64,000 nucleotides of DNA. It comes from Nakamurella sp. A5-74 (GTDB lineage: Bacteria; Actinomycetota; Actinomycetes; Mycobacteriales; Nakamurellaceae). The notes under the pieces are model-generated. The model worked only from the letters and a program-made list of their open reading frames with translations. It was not told where the DNA came from and did not search any database. This document shows positions 25,170 to 34,063 of the stretch, in pieces (position 1 is the first letter of the stretch; every line of letters starts with the position of its first letter). A program made the position numbers and the translations under genes. The stretch is taken from the NCBI RefSeq assembly GCF_040438885.1, contig NZ_CP159218.1:558001-622000 (forward strand), given 5' to 3'.

Positions 25170-26099
25170 ATGTACCTGCTGCCGCACCTGGGCCCCGACG
25201 ACGTCGCCGCCGTGCCGTGGCCGGTGGTGGTCGAGGCGATCGCTCGCGCGGCTGTCACCGACCGCGCAGGAGGCCCGGCACGGAGTGCCGTCCCGCTGGC
25301 GCGGGGCGAGTTCCTGCTGATGCCGGCCGAGTCGCCGGACGCCGTCGGGATCAAGGTCCTGACGATCGCGCCGGACAACCCGGCGCTCGGTGCCCCTCGG
25401 ATCCAGGGTGTGTACCTGGTCTTCGACCAGCACACCCTCACCCCGCGGGCACTGATCGACGGTCCGGCACTGACCGAGCTGCGCACCGCCGCCGTCTCGA
25501 CCCATGGCATCCTGCAGCTGGCACCACCGGATCGGACACCGGGCGCGTTGGTGGTCTTCGGATCCGGGCCGCAGGCGATCGCCCACGCACGGGCGCTCGA
25601 CGCCGTCCGTCCGCCCACCGGAACGACGCTGATCGCCAGGGACGCAACAGGTCTGGCACGAGCGGCTGCTCAGCTCGTCGACCTCCAAGGACCGGTCCTC
25701 GGGATCGTCGCCGACCGGAGCGCGGCGGTGGCGGAGGCGGTCCATGGGGCCGAAGTGGTGGTGTGTGCGACCACGGCGAGGACTCCGCTCTTCGACGGTT
25801 CCTGGCTCGCCGACGATGCGCTGGTCGTCGCGGTCGGTTCCCACGAGCCCGTCTCTCGGGAGCTCGACGCAGCGGTGTTCGCTCGCGCCGCCGTGGTGCT
25901 GGTCGAGGATGTGCCCACCGCACTTCGGGAGGCCGGCGACGTGATCCTGGCGGTGCAGGAGGGCGTGCTGGATCCGGGATCGTTGCTCCCGCTCGGCGCC
26001 CGGATCCCGGCCGGAATCGCCGGACCGCGGGTGTTCAAGAGCGTCGGGATGGCCTGGGAAGACCTGGCCATCGCCGGAGCGGTGTTGGCGAGGCGCTGA
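25170..26099 (+). CDS. Ornithine cyclodeaminase / mu-crystallin family protein
   Basis: 309 residues from ATG 25170; an in-frame GTG 25122 has no better site. Family pattern: RSAVPLARGEFLLMPAESPDAVGIKVLTI, GVYLVFDQHTLTPRALIDGPALTELRTAAVS, nucleotide-binding GSGPQAIAHARAL, CATTARTPLFDG, VGSHEPVSRELD and VFKSVGMAWEDLAIA. Members reduce imines or deaminate ornithine, alanine and related amino acids using NAD(P)H. It lies 182 bp ahead of hyuA1 on the same strand and probably acts on the amino acid or imine released by the hydantoinase-type enzymes. Substrate cannot be read from sequence. Confidence 0.9.
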   Translation: MYLLPHLGPDDVAAVPWPVVVEAIARAAVTDRAGGPARSAVPLARGEFLLMPAESPDAVGIKVLTIAPDNPALGAPRIQGVYLVFDQHTLTPRALIDGPALTELRTAAVSTHGILQLAPPDRTPGALVVFGSGPQAIAHARALDAVRPPTGTTLIARDATGLARAAAQLVDLQGPVLGIVADRSAAVAEAVHGAEVVVCATTARTPLFDGSWLADDALVVAVGSHEPVSRELDAAVFARAAVVLVEDVPTALREAGDVILAVQEGVLDPGSLLPLGARIPAGIAGPRVFKSVGMAWEDLAIAGAVLARR

Positions 26100-26115
26100 C
26101 CACCGCTCGGTGGTC
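26098..26115 (+). terminator. Short hairpin over the cyclodeaminase-like stop codon
   Basis: GACCACCG and CGGTGGTC are perfect 8-bp inverted repeats with a two-base centre, beginning within the stop codon. It may be a weak terminator or mRNA-stabilising stem before hyuA1. Confidence 0.3.
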
Positions 26116-26281
26116 GAGCTCGGTGGTCGTCCGCAGTGCCGTCGCCGCCGGTGACCTGCCCCGTCGGGCTCGCACGGGGCTACCGGCACCGGCGCGTGGT
26201 GATCGTGTGGGCGTCGCGCACAGCCGCCGTTGCGGGGGCGTTCCTACGCTGCCGTCATCGTTCACCACCAGGGGAGATTCG

Positions 26282-28327
26282 ATGACGAGCATCCGCGTAT
26301 CCATGGACATCGGCGGCACCTTCACCGACGTCGTGACCTATGACGAACAGACCGGCGCGTTCAGCGCGGGCAAGGCGTCCACCACACCGGGAAACCTGAG
26401 CGATGGCGTGCTGACCGGACTGGGATCGGTGGTCGACAGCCCGGCCGACATCGGCTTCCTGGTCCACGGAACCACCCAGGGGCTCAACGCCTTCCTGGAG
26501 CGACGCGGGGTCCCGGTGCTGCTGTTGGCCACCGACGGCGTGCAGGACAGCTACCACATCGCGCGGGGCCCGCGGACCCGGCTCTACGACCTGCACTACC
26601 GGAAACCGGAGCCGCTCGTCCCTCGTCGGGACGTGGTGGGGATCGGGGGCCGGATGACCTCCGACGGCACCGAACTCAGCTCCCTGGACGAGCAGGCGGT
26701 CCGCGCCGCGGCACACACCGCCGCTGCAGGTGGGCACGGCGCGATCGCGGTCGCGTTCCTGTTCAGCTACGCCAACCCGAGCCATGAGCTGCGGGCCCGC
26801 GAGATCCTGCTGGAGGAACTGGGCGAGGACTTCACCGTCTCGCTCTCCCACGAGGCCGCGAAGGAATGGCGCGAGTACGAGCGGACGTCCTCAGCGGTCG
26901 TGGAGGCCTACACCGGTCCGATCGTCCGCCGCTATCTGCTGGACCTCGAGCAGCGTCTGACGGATCAGGGCCTGCACGTGCCGCTGCACGTCATGCAGTC
27001 CAGTGGCGGCATCCTCACCGCCGAGTCGGCACGACGACGACCGTTGCAGACGCTGCTGTCCGGACCGGTCGGCGGCGCCATCGCCTGCGCCGAGCTGTCG
27101 GCCGTCTCTTCGCGTCCGAACCTGATCGGCATCGACATGGGCGGCACCTCGTTCGACGTCTCGCTGATCGTCGACGGCGAACCGGACGTCACCGCCGAGG
27201 CGCACCTGGAGGGCTTGCCGATGCTGATGAGCGTCGTCAACATCCACACCGTCGGTGCCGGCGGTGGATCGGTCGCCTGGGCGGAAGCCGGTGGGCTCCG
27301 GGTCGGCCCGCGGTCGGCGGGTGCCCGGCCCGGTCCGGCCTGCTACGGCCGCGGCGGCACCGAACCGACGGTCACCGATGCCAACCTGGTACTCGGCAGG
27401 ATCGATCCGGAAGGCTTCGCCGGCGGTCAGCTGACGCTCGACGTCGACGCCGCCAGGACCGCCGTGGCGGGACTGGGATCCGCGTTCGGGCTCAGCGACG
27501 TCGCGATGGCCGAAGGCATCTGCGATGTCGCGAATTCGAAGATGGCGCAGGCGATCCGGACGATCACCGTCTCCCGCGGAATCGAGCCCAGGGACTCGAG
27601 CATGGTCGCCTTCGGCGGCGCCGGCCCGATGCACGCGGTGTTCCTCGCCGCCGAACTGGGCATCACCGAGACGATCGTTCCGCGGTTCCCCGGCGCGTTC
27701 TCCGCCTGGGGGATGCTGCAGACCCGCATCCGCAAGGACCTGACCGAGCCGTACTTCCGGCCCGAGGCCGACCTGGACGCTGCCGACATGGCGGCACATC
27801 TGCGCCGGATGGAGGACGACGCCGCAACCACCCTGGCAGGCGAGGGTGTGCAGCCCGAGCACCGGACGGTGTCACACGCCGTCGACATCCGGTACGCCGA
27901 GCAGGAGTACACCCTGACGGTGCCGCTGGAGAGCGCGGACGAATCCTCCGGCGAGAGGTTCCTCGCCGACGTGGCGGAGCGGTTCGCGAAGATGCACGAG
28001 AGTCGTTACGGCCACGCCAATCTCGGTGCCCCCATCGAGCTGGTCACCCTGCGCACCACCGGCTGGGGAGACCTGGGCAAGCCCGCTCCGCAGGCCTGGC
28101 CCGTGGCGTCCTCACCGGACTTCGCGCATGCGGTGCGCCCCGTCGTGTTCGCCGGCGAGCAGCACGACACGGTGATCGTGCACCGCGATGTTCTGTTCAG
28201 CGGTCACCGGCTGAGCGGACCCGCGGTGATCGTCGAGGCAACCGCGACCACCGTCATCCCACCGGGCTACGACATCACCGTCGACGCCATCGGTTCCTTG
28301 ATCGTCCGCGCACAGAGCGAGGTGTGA
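26282..28327 (+). CDS. hyuA: Hydantoinase/oxoprolinase subunit A (copy 1)
   Basis: 681 residues from ATG 26282 with GGGGAG upstream. It carries the N-terminal ATP-binding VSMDIGGTFTDVVTYD, the central GIDMGGTSFDVSLI, VNIHTVGAGGGSVAW, RPGPACYGRGGTEPTVTDANLVLG and MVAFGGAGPMHA, all diagnostic of the ATP-dependent HyuA/5-oxoprolinase family. With HyuB it opens cyclic amides (hydantoins, oxoproline) or carboxylates ketones such as acetone and acetophenone. hyuB1 follows after one base, so the two form the enzyme. Substrate is not predictable from motifs alone; the neighbourhood favours cyclic ureide/imide chemistry. Confidence 0.94.
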   Translation: MTSIRVSMDIGGTFTDVVTYDEQTGAFSAGKASTTPGNLSDGVLTGLGSVVDSPADIGFLVHGTTQGLNAFLERRGVPVLLLATDGVQDSYHIARGPRTRLYDLHYRKPEPLVPRRDVVGIGGRMTSDGTELSSLDEQAVRAAAHTAAAGGHGAIAVAFLFSYANPSHELRAREILLEELGEDFTVSLSHEAAKEWREYERTSSAVVEAYTGPIVRRYLLDLEQRLTDQGLHVPLHVMQSSGGILTAESARRRPLQTLLSGPVGGAIACAELSAVSSRPNLIGIDMGGTSFDVSLIVDGEPDVTAEAHLEGLPMLMSVVNIHTVGAGGGSVAWAEAGGLRVGPRSAGARPGPACYGRGGTEPTVTDANLVLGRIDPEGFAGGQLTLDVDAARTAVAGLGSAFGLSDVAMAEGICDVANSKMAQAIRTITVSRGIEPRDSSMVAFGGAGPMHAVFLAAELGITETIVPRFPGAFSAWGMLQTRIRKDLTEPYFRPEADLDAADMAAHLRRMEDDAATTLAGEGVQPEHRTVSHAVDIRYAEQEYTLTVPLESADESSGERFLADVAERFAKMHESRYGHANLGAPIELVTLRTTGWGDLGKPAPQAWPVASSPDFAHAVRPVVFAGEQHDTVIVHRDVLFSGHRLSGPAVIVEATATTVIPPGYDITVDAIGSLIVRAQSEV

Positions 28328-28328
28328 G

Positions 28329-30020
28329 ATGTCCGTAGCTGCAGCCACTTCCATCGATCCGGTGACGGTCGAGATCATCCGCAACGCATTGAACGCAGCA
28401 GCGGAGGACATGAACGCCACGCTGATCCGGTCTGCGTACACCCCGATCATCTACGAGGCGGGTGACTGCGTCGTCGCTCTGCTGGACGCCGACCACCAGG
28501 TGCTCGGCCAGTCGGCCGGCCTGCCCATCTTCCTGGGCAACCTGGAGACCTGCACCCGGGCGACCGAGGAGCGGTTCGGCCGGGAGGTCTGGGAACCGGG
28601 GGACGTCTGGATCCTCAACGACTCCTACCTGGGCGGTACCCATCTCAACGATGTGACGATCTTCGGGCCGGTCTTCGTCGGCGAGTTGCTGGTGGGGTTC
28701 ACCGCCTCGCGGGCGCACTGGATCGATGTCGGGTCCAAGGATCCCGGCGGCTCGATGGACTCAGTCAACATCTTCCAGGAAGGCCTGCGGCTCGGGGCGA
28801 TGAAGCTCGTGGAGGGCGGTCGGCACGTCCGGTCGGTGATGGACACCATCGCCTACAACGTGCGCTTCCCCTACCCGACGAGCGGTGACATGCACGCGAT
28901 GATCGCGTGCATCACAATGGGGGAGAAGCGGTTGCAGGAATTGGTCGCACGTTTCGGCCTCGACGTCCTCGAGGCAGCGCGGGACGAGATCTTCCGCCAG
29001 ACAGAGCAACTCGAACGCGCGGTGATCAGCGCGATACCGGACGGGGTCTATCGCGCGGAGGGAGTGCTCGACAACGACGGCATCGACCTCGACACGCCGA
29101 TCCCGATCCGGCTGACCGTCACCGTCGCAGCAGACACCATCGACTTCGACGTCACCGAGTCGGCCGACCAGGCGGTCGGACCGGTCAACTGCGGTGCAGC
29201 ACAGGCGGTCTCGGCTCTGCGGGTCGGTTACAAGCTGCTGGTCAGCCCCGATCTGCCGGGCAACGGTGGCTCGTTCCGCACGATGAGCACCCAGGTCCGG
29301 TCGGGATCGGTGCTCGGTGCGGTCGCTCCGGCCGCGTGCCAGTGGTACTTCTCGCACCTGGGACTGCTCATCGACATGGTCGCCAAGGCCCTCGCGCCGG
29401 CGATGCCCGACCGGGTGGCGGGAGCCAGCCACGGGGACTCGATGATCATCCTGACCTCCGGCAACGATCCGCGGACGAAGCGCGACTTCGTCAGCCTCGA
29501 GGCCACCGTCGGCGGATGGGGAGCGTGGGACGGATCGGACGGGGAGAGTGCGCTGATCAACAACGTGAACGGATCCCTCAAGGACATTCCGATCGAGGTC
29601 TACGAGACCCGGTACCCGTGGCGGATCACGAACTATCGGATCCGTCCCGACTCCGGCGGCCCGGGTCGTTGGCGGGGTGGCAACGGCGTGCAGCGGGAGT
29701 ACGAGGCGCTCACCGACTGCACGGTGTCGCTGTGGTTCGAGCGGTCCCGTCAGCCTGCCTGGGGTCTGTTCGGCGGGGGCGACGCCATCGGCCCCGACGT
29801 GGTGATCAACCCGGGCCGCGCCGACGAACGCCGGGTGCTCAAGGCCAACGGTCTGCGACTGCGGGCCGGCGACGTGGTGCGCTGCGCCGCAGGTGGTGGT
29901 GGCGGCTACGGGGATGCGACCGAGCGGCCGGCGGCCGCGGTGCTCGACGACGTCCGCGACCGGTACCTGTCCGCCGAATTCGCCCAGGCCCAGTACGGGA
30001 TCACCCTGCCTATCGCATGA
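28329..30020 (+). CDS. hyuB: Hydantoinase/oxoprolinase subunit B (copy 1)
   Basis: 563 residues. The family opening DPVTVEIIRNALNAAAEDMNATLIRSAYTPIIYEAGDCVVALLD is present, then QSAGLPIFLGNL, GDVWILNDSYLGGTHLNDV, SRAHWIDVG and PGSMDS-type metal/active-site loops, SQVRSGS region, and the glycine-rich AAGGGGGYGD near the end. It is the usual length for a stand-alone B subunit. It is translated directly after hyuA1. Its last 11 bp overlap the convergent PucR gene. The GGTHLNDV and YRIRPDSGGPGRWRGG motifs show it is a true HyuB rather than an acetone carboxylase beta chain. Confidence 0.94.
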   Translation: MSVAAATSIDPVTVEIIRNALNAAAEDMNATLIRSAYTPIIYEAGDCVVALLDADHQVLGQSAGLPIFLGNLETCTRATEERFGREVWEPGDVWILNDSYLGGTHLNDVTIFGPVFVGELLVGFTASRAHWIDVGSKDPGGSMDSVNIFQEGLRLGAMKLVEGGRHVRSVMDTIAYNVRFPYPTSGDMHAMIACITMGEKRLQELVARFGLDVLEAARDEIFRQTEQLERAVISAIPDGVYRAEGVLDNDGIDLDTPIPIRLTVTVAADTIDFDVTESADQAVGPVNCGAAQAVSALRVGYKLLVSPDLPGNGGSFRTMSTQVRSGSVLGAVAPAACQWYFSHLGLLIDMVAKALAPAMPDRVAGASHGDSMIILTSGNDPRTKRDFVSLEATVGGWGAWDGSDGESALINNVNGSLKDIPIEVYETRYPWRITNYRIRPDSGGPGRWRGGNGVQREYEALTDCTVSLWFERSRQPAWGLFGGGDAIGPDVVINPGRADERRVLKANGLRLRAGDVVRCAAGGGGGYGDATERPAAAVLDDVRDRYLSAEFAQAQYGITLPIA

Positions 30021-31596
30021 GTTCCCGACGTCCCGGCGGGGTGCGGTCCGGTTCCATCGCTGCGTGCCCCCAGGCGGTGTCGAGCGCGAAACACAGCGTG
30101 TGGACGGCCAGTCGGACCTGCGGTTGATCGAAGGTGAGTCCGAGTTCGCGTGCCCGGGCGAGGCGGGCCAGAACGGTGTTGCGGTGCACCCCGAGGGTTC
30201 CGGCGGCCACGCTCAGCGAGCCGCCGTTGTCCAGGACCGCGAGGACCGTCGAGATGAGCGCGCGTCGATCCTTCGCGGCCAGCAGGTCGGTCAGGCACAG
30301 CTGTGCAACGCCCTCCAAGGAATGGATCGGGAGCCAGCCGAGCGCGGCGCGTACCCCGATCTGGTCGAACCATTCGATGGAGCCTGCGGCCAGGGTGGTG
30401 GCGACCCTGGCGGTGAGTCGGGCCTCCTCACGTGAGCGCACCAACCCGCGGGCGCCGGGATGTGCGCCTCCGATCCCGGCGACGAGGCCGTGCCGGGATA
30501 GCAGGTCGCTGAGTGAGCGGGCCGCGCGGCGCATCGCAGCGGGGCGATCGGTGCTGCCGGTGCTCCACGAGACCCAGCCGTCTTCGTCAGGGGCGAGCGG
30601 CCAGTTCGGCAGGACTGTGTGCCACAGCGAGTGGACCAGCTGGGTCATCTCGTCCTGCTCACCGTCCGCCGGCGGCGCGGTGGGGGTGCTGCGGGTCAGC
30701 CAGATCGCCCGGTTGATGCCGTCGAGCTGCCAGCCCAGTTCGCCGGGCCAGGACGCGGGCTCTGTGAGTCCGGTGGCCAGTGGCAGATCCAGGACGGCGG
30801 GTGCAGCTGCCGCTTCGCGCAGCATCCGGAACGAGACGCGCTCCAACTCGACCCGGCCGGCCTGCTGCAGGCGACCCTGCGCCCAGGCCGCCAGGATCGG
30901 GGTCCGGCCCAGGGCCAGCAACGACTCGACCGTCCCACTGTCGCCGGCACCGGCGGGGATCCGCGTCACGAGTTCGGCGAAGAGATGTCCCGTTGCGGTG
31001 GTCACCGGGACCTTGACGAGTTGCGTGCCGGGCTTGTCGGCCACGGCAGCGGCCCGTCCGGCGAGCAGGGTGCTGCCGGCGACCAGGGCCACCGGGAGCG
31101 GGTCGAGCTCACGCGCCAGTACCGCGATGATGCCCCGGATCGCGGTCTGGTCGGCCAACTGTTCGGCGCAGCGCGCGATCCTCAGTGCTCTGGCCGAACC
31201 GGGAGCGCTGACCTGCGCGGCCAGCGCCAGGGCCAGGTCCACCGGGTCGCGCTCGGCGACCAGCAGCGTGATGTCGAGACGCTCGGCGAGCAGCGAGCCG
31301 GAAGCGCTCAGCGACCGGCTGGAGATCACCACCCCCGCCGCTGCGCGCTCCCAGGCGAGGTGCAACGAGGTGGCCAGCGACCATCCACCGCTGTCCGCTT
31401 CGTCGCTGAGCACCACCAGGGTGTGCGGGGGTACTCGCCGCAGACGGGCGAAGGAGTTGGCCAGGTCGACACCCTGGACGGGTTGGTCCGTTGCACTGCG
31501 GTGCGCGACCTCGACCTTGGCGAGTGGGTCCAGCCGCAGCAATTCGGACATCGTCAGCGGGACGGTCGGCGCGGAGAACGCTGCGGGCGGTGTCAT
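30010..31596 (-). CDS. PucR-family transcriptional regulator
   Basis: 528 residues from ATG 31596 with GAGGAAGG upstream. The N-terminal part (TMSELLRLDPLAKVEVAHRSATDQPVQGVDLAN, about 15-130) is the PucR ligand-binding domain. The C-terminal part carries the PucR helix-turn-helix: ALISTVLAVLDNGGSLSVAAGTLGVHRNTVLARLARARELGL (about 450-495). PucR-type proteins control purine, allantoin, hydantoin and amino-acid catabolism. It is the last gene of the minus-strand run of transporter, HyuA-like and DUF917 genes, so it is very likely the pathway-specific regulator. Ligand is unknown, perhaps the imported compound. Confidence 0.92.
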   Translation of the reverse strand: MTPPAAFSAPTVPLTMSELLRLDPLAKVEVAHRSATDQPVQGVDLANSFARLRRVPPHTLVVLSDEADSGGWSLATSLHLAWERAAAGVVISSRSLSASGSLLAERLDITLLVAERDPVDLALALAAQVSAPGSARALRIARCAEQLADQTAIRGIIAVLARELDPLPVALVAGSTLLAGRAAAVADKPGTQLVKVPVTTATGHLFAELVTRIPAGAGDSGTVESLLALGRTPILAAWAQGRLQQAGRVELERVSFRMLREAAAAPAVLDLPLATGLTEPASWPGELGWQLDGINRAIWLTRSTPTAPPADGEQDEMTQLVHSLWHTVLPNWPLAPDEDGWVSWSTGSTDRPAAMRRAARSLSDLLSRHGLVAGIGGAHPGARGLVRSREEARLTARVATTLAAGSIEWFDQIGVRAALGWLPIHSLEGVAQLCLTDLLAAKDRRALISTVLAVLDNGGSLSVAAGTLGVHRNTVLARLARARELGLTFDQPQVRLAVHTLCFALDTAWGHAAMEPDRTPPGRRELMR

Positions 31597-31606
31597 GGAG
31601 CCTTCC

Positions 31607-32704
31607 TCAGCGACGACGGGGATGGTCGAGGGGGATGTGGTGGACGCTCGGACCGACCAGGGCGAGACCCTCAGGGCTGTACCAGACCGCATCGGCAGGG
31701 GTGACCAGGACGTCGAGCAGGTCTCCGTTCTCCAGACTGTCCAACGCGGCCATCCTGCCCGAGCGCACATCGAACAGGGAGATCAGATCCGGAGCAGCGG
31801 CCGTGAGGACACCGTCGACGAACGCGGCAACGATCTCGCTGCGCAGTTCCAGCCGCAGGATCGCTCCGCCCACCTCGTCGAGCACCGCGCTGGTGGGGTG
31901 TGTCGGCACCGACAGGTCCGCCGGACGGGTGAGGTGTTCCAGGTCGACGATCCGGCCGCGGGCGATCCGGCGGGTCGCATTCACCGCGGAGAGTCGGTTG
32001 ACGAGCAGGTCCGTCGACATCGGTTCGAGCAGCAGCCGGCCGACCTCCAGCAGTCGCGACACGTTGCCCCGGGAGGCGCCGCGGGCGGTGTCCCCGATGG
32101 ACGCGGGATACGCCGCAAATGCCGCCCACCCGCCCAGAACGTCCAAGGCGCTGCGGGACAACACATCTGCTCGCTCCGAGTTCGGCGAGGTGAGCGTGAA
32201 CGTCTCGCCGGCCGCGCCGGTGAGGACCGCCGGCGACACCGAGAGGCCGGCCAGGAACATGGTCGTCTGGTTGATCTGGGCGAAGGCTCGCCCCATCCCG
32301 TCGCAGTCCAGCAGAGGGAGGCCCAGCTGCGCGGCGGCGATCACCGGGAACAGTGCACTGACCGTCGCCGCGGCCAACGGGTACACAGCGGCCAACGGCC
32401 GATCGATGGTGCGCTCCAGGGTGCGGACGGCAGTGACGAACTCGTCACCGGCGGGCGGCAGGTCGGCCAGCGCGGCGCCCGAACCGAGGATGCACAACGC
32501 CGCGCACCAGCTCGTCGCCGGCATCGACTCCGGCTTCAGCAGCGGAAGCGGACCGGTCTCCCCGAGCAGCCCGGTGAGCCAGTCGATCAACGTGACCCTG
32601 GTGGTGTCGCCCACCGACGGTGAGTAGAAGTTCGCACCGGCGTAGAGCGCAGCGACGTCAGCAGCCGTGATCTGGGCTCCCGAAGCGGGACGGGACGGAG
32701 GCAC
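31607..32704 (-). CDS. DUF917 protein (S-methyl-thiohydantoin desulfurase type)
   Basis: 365 residues. Family signatures are ITAADVAALYAGANFYSPSV...LLKPESMPATSWCAALCILGSG and LPLLDCDGMGRAFAQINQTTMFLAG (D-x-DGMGRA). The C-terminal half holds GRIVDLEHLTRPADLS and VLVTPADAVWYSP. As I recall, DUF917 was renamed after a metal-dependent enzyme that removes the sulfur substituent from S-methyl thiohydantoin in S-methyl-ergothioneine breakdown. It is two bases from the HyuA-like gene and ten from PucR, so all are co-transcribed. A role in processing a thiohydantoin or related heterocycle before ring opening is a reasonable inference. Confidence 0.85.
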   Translation of the reverse strand: MPPSRPASGAQITAADVAALYAGANFYSPSVGDTTRVTLIDWLTGLLGETGPLPLLKPESMPATSWCAALCILGSGAALADLPPAGDEFVTAVRTLERTIDRPLAAVYPLAAATVSALFPVIAAAQLGLPLLDCDGMGRAFAQINQTTMFLAGLSVSPAVLTGAAGETFTLTSPNSERADVLSRSALDVLGGWAAFAAYPASIGDTARGASRGNVSRLLEVGRLLLEPMSTDLLVNRLSAVNATRRIARGRIVDLEHLTRPADLSVPTHPTSAVLDEVGGAILRLELRSEIVAAFVDGVLTAAAPDLISLFDVRSGRMAALDSLENGDLLDVLVTPADAVWYSPEGLALVGPSVHHIPLDHPRRR

Positions 32705-32706
32705 CG

Positions 32707-34053
32707 TCAGCCTGCCCTGACACGGTCAGCGGTGTCCGGTACGAGCCGGCGACCCGGACTCGGTGAACCCGTTGCGCGGGCGGTGATCCGCACCGTTCCC
32801 GCGGGGGTGAACGGCATGGCGATGGCAGACATCTCAACCACCCGTGCCGAACCCGGCGCGGCACCGTTCGCGGTCGCCAACGTGATCACCCTGGTCCGCA
32901 CGTCCTCGCGCAGGGTCGTCAGCTGCTCCGCGGTCGTGATGTAGGCGACCTCATCGACCCAGGCGGACGGGGCGCTGACGGCAGAACCCAGCCCGGCCAA
33001 CAGATTCCGGTGCAGCGTCGGCTCCACGACTGCCTCGGTCGCGGCCTCGTCCCGGTCCGGATGGTCGGTGGGCCACGGGTGCGCGAAGACGGTCGACAAC
33101 TCCGCCTGCGGGATGACGAGGTCCCAGCCCATGGGACCGTCCAGCGAGGCCCAGGCGTCCGTCCCGACCACGACCAGCCGATCGCGCACCTCACCCTCCA
33201 GCTGTCCTGAGTGGGTGTGGATCCGGACCCGGCACGCATCGAGGCCGGCGTCCGCGGCGGCCCCCAGCAGTGTCGTCGACAACTCGGAGGACAGCAGGAT
33301 CACCGGATGGTTCCGGGCCCACGACAGGGTCGAGAGGCCGCCATCGCTGCGAGCCACATGCGTCGTGCTGCCGGGGAAGATTCGCGCCGCAGCACTTTCC
33401 CACGCACCGAGCAGTCGATCAACTGGCTCGAACAGGGCGGCATCGTGGACGGCTGTCGACTCACGGGCGACGAAACCCTGGCCACCGAGATCGCCGGCGA
33501 GGATGATCCTGGCCGAGCCGCACCGGGCCTGGAGGATGTCGGCGGCCTGCCGCTCCTGGTGCGGATGGGCTGTCGAACCGCTGCCCACCACGGCGATGGA
33601 ATCAATACCCAACGCGGCGACCTGGCGGGCCACCTCCTGCACCCCGGCCACGTCGAGAGCGCTGACCGGCCGTCCGAACAGGTCACAACCGCCCTGCACG
33701 CTGAACCGGTTGCGCACCAGTCGTTCCACCCTGGGCCGGGGATTGCGACCCAGGCTCGGATCGCTGGCCGGGCGGGGGACGATCCGCACCACGGCGACGC
33801 CGGCGTCCGTCGACCCGTCGGACAGCAGCGCGGTCAGCAACCCGCCGATGGTCAGGGTGACCTCCACCGGATCGCTCGGGGAATGGTCTGCGGTCTCCGC
33901 CAACGCCGCCAGGATCTCGGAAGGATCAGTGTCCGGGTCGAAGACCCGGTGCGCCACGATGCTGCGATCCCGGACAGTGACCCCGCAGACCTCCTCGCCG
34001 TCCAGGACGATCGCCAGGACGGTGCGGGAGTGGTGAACGGGCGCTTCCGACAC
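32707..34053 (-). CDS. Shortened, divergent hydantoinase A-like protein
   Basis: 448 residues, against nearly 700 for a complete HyuA. The start VLAIVLDGEEVCGVTVRDRSIVAHRVFD aligns with the N-terminal ATPase lobe, but DIGGTFTD is absent. VAALGIDSIAVVGSGSTAHPHQERQAADIL parallels the HyuA region VAVAFLFSYANPxHE. The second DMGGTS motif is degenerate, with only GDLGGQGF. It sits between the permease gene (10-bp gap) and DUF917 (two-base gap). Short hydantoinase-like partners next to DUF917 occur in other bacteria, as I recall. It may be a non-ATPase partner subunit of DUF917 rather than a working hydantoinase. There is no frameshift, so it is not decay. Confidence 0.7.
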   Translation of the reverse strand: MSEAPVHHSRTVLAIVLDGEEVCGVTVRDRSIVAHRVFDPDTDPSEILAALAETADHSPSDPVEVTLTIGGLLTALLSDGSTDAGVAVVRIVPRPASDPSLGRNPRPRVERLVRNRFSVQGGCDLFGRPVSALDVAGVQEVARQVAALGIDSIAVVGSGSTAHPHQERQAADILQARCGSARIILAGDLGGQGFVARESTAVHDAALFEPVDRLLGAWESAAARIFPGSTTHVARSDGGLSTLSWARNHPVILLSSELSTTLLGAAADAGLDACRVRIHTHSGQLEGEVRDRLVVVGTDAWASLDGPMGWDLVIPQAELSTVFAHPWPTDHPDRDEAATEAVVEPTLHRNLLAGLGSAVSAPSAWVDEVAYITTAEQLTTLREDVRTRVITLATANGAAPGSARVVEMSAIAMPFTPAGTVRITARATGSPSPGRRLVPDTADRVRAG

Positions 34054-34063
34054 GCACGTGACG

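Noticed and set aside
26282-28327. Acetone carboxylase alpha subunit as the identity of HyuA copy 1
   Set aside because: No third (gamma) subunit gene is present, and the neighbourhood is cyclic amide-type; kept as hydantoinase/oxoprolinase family without fixed substrate.
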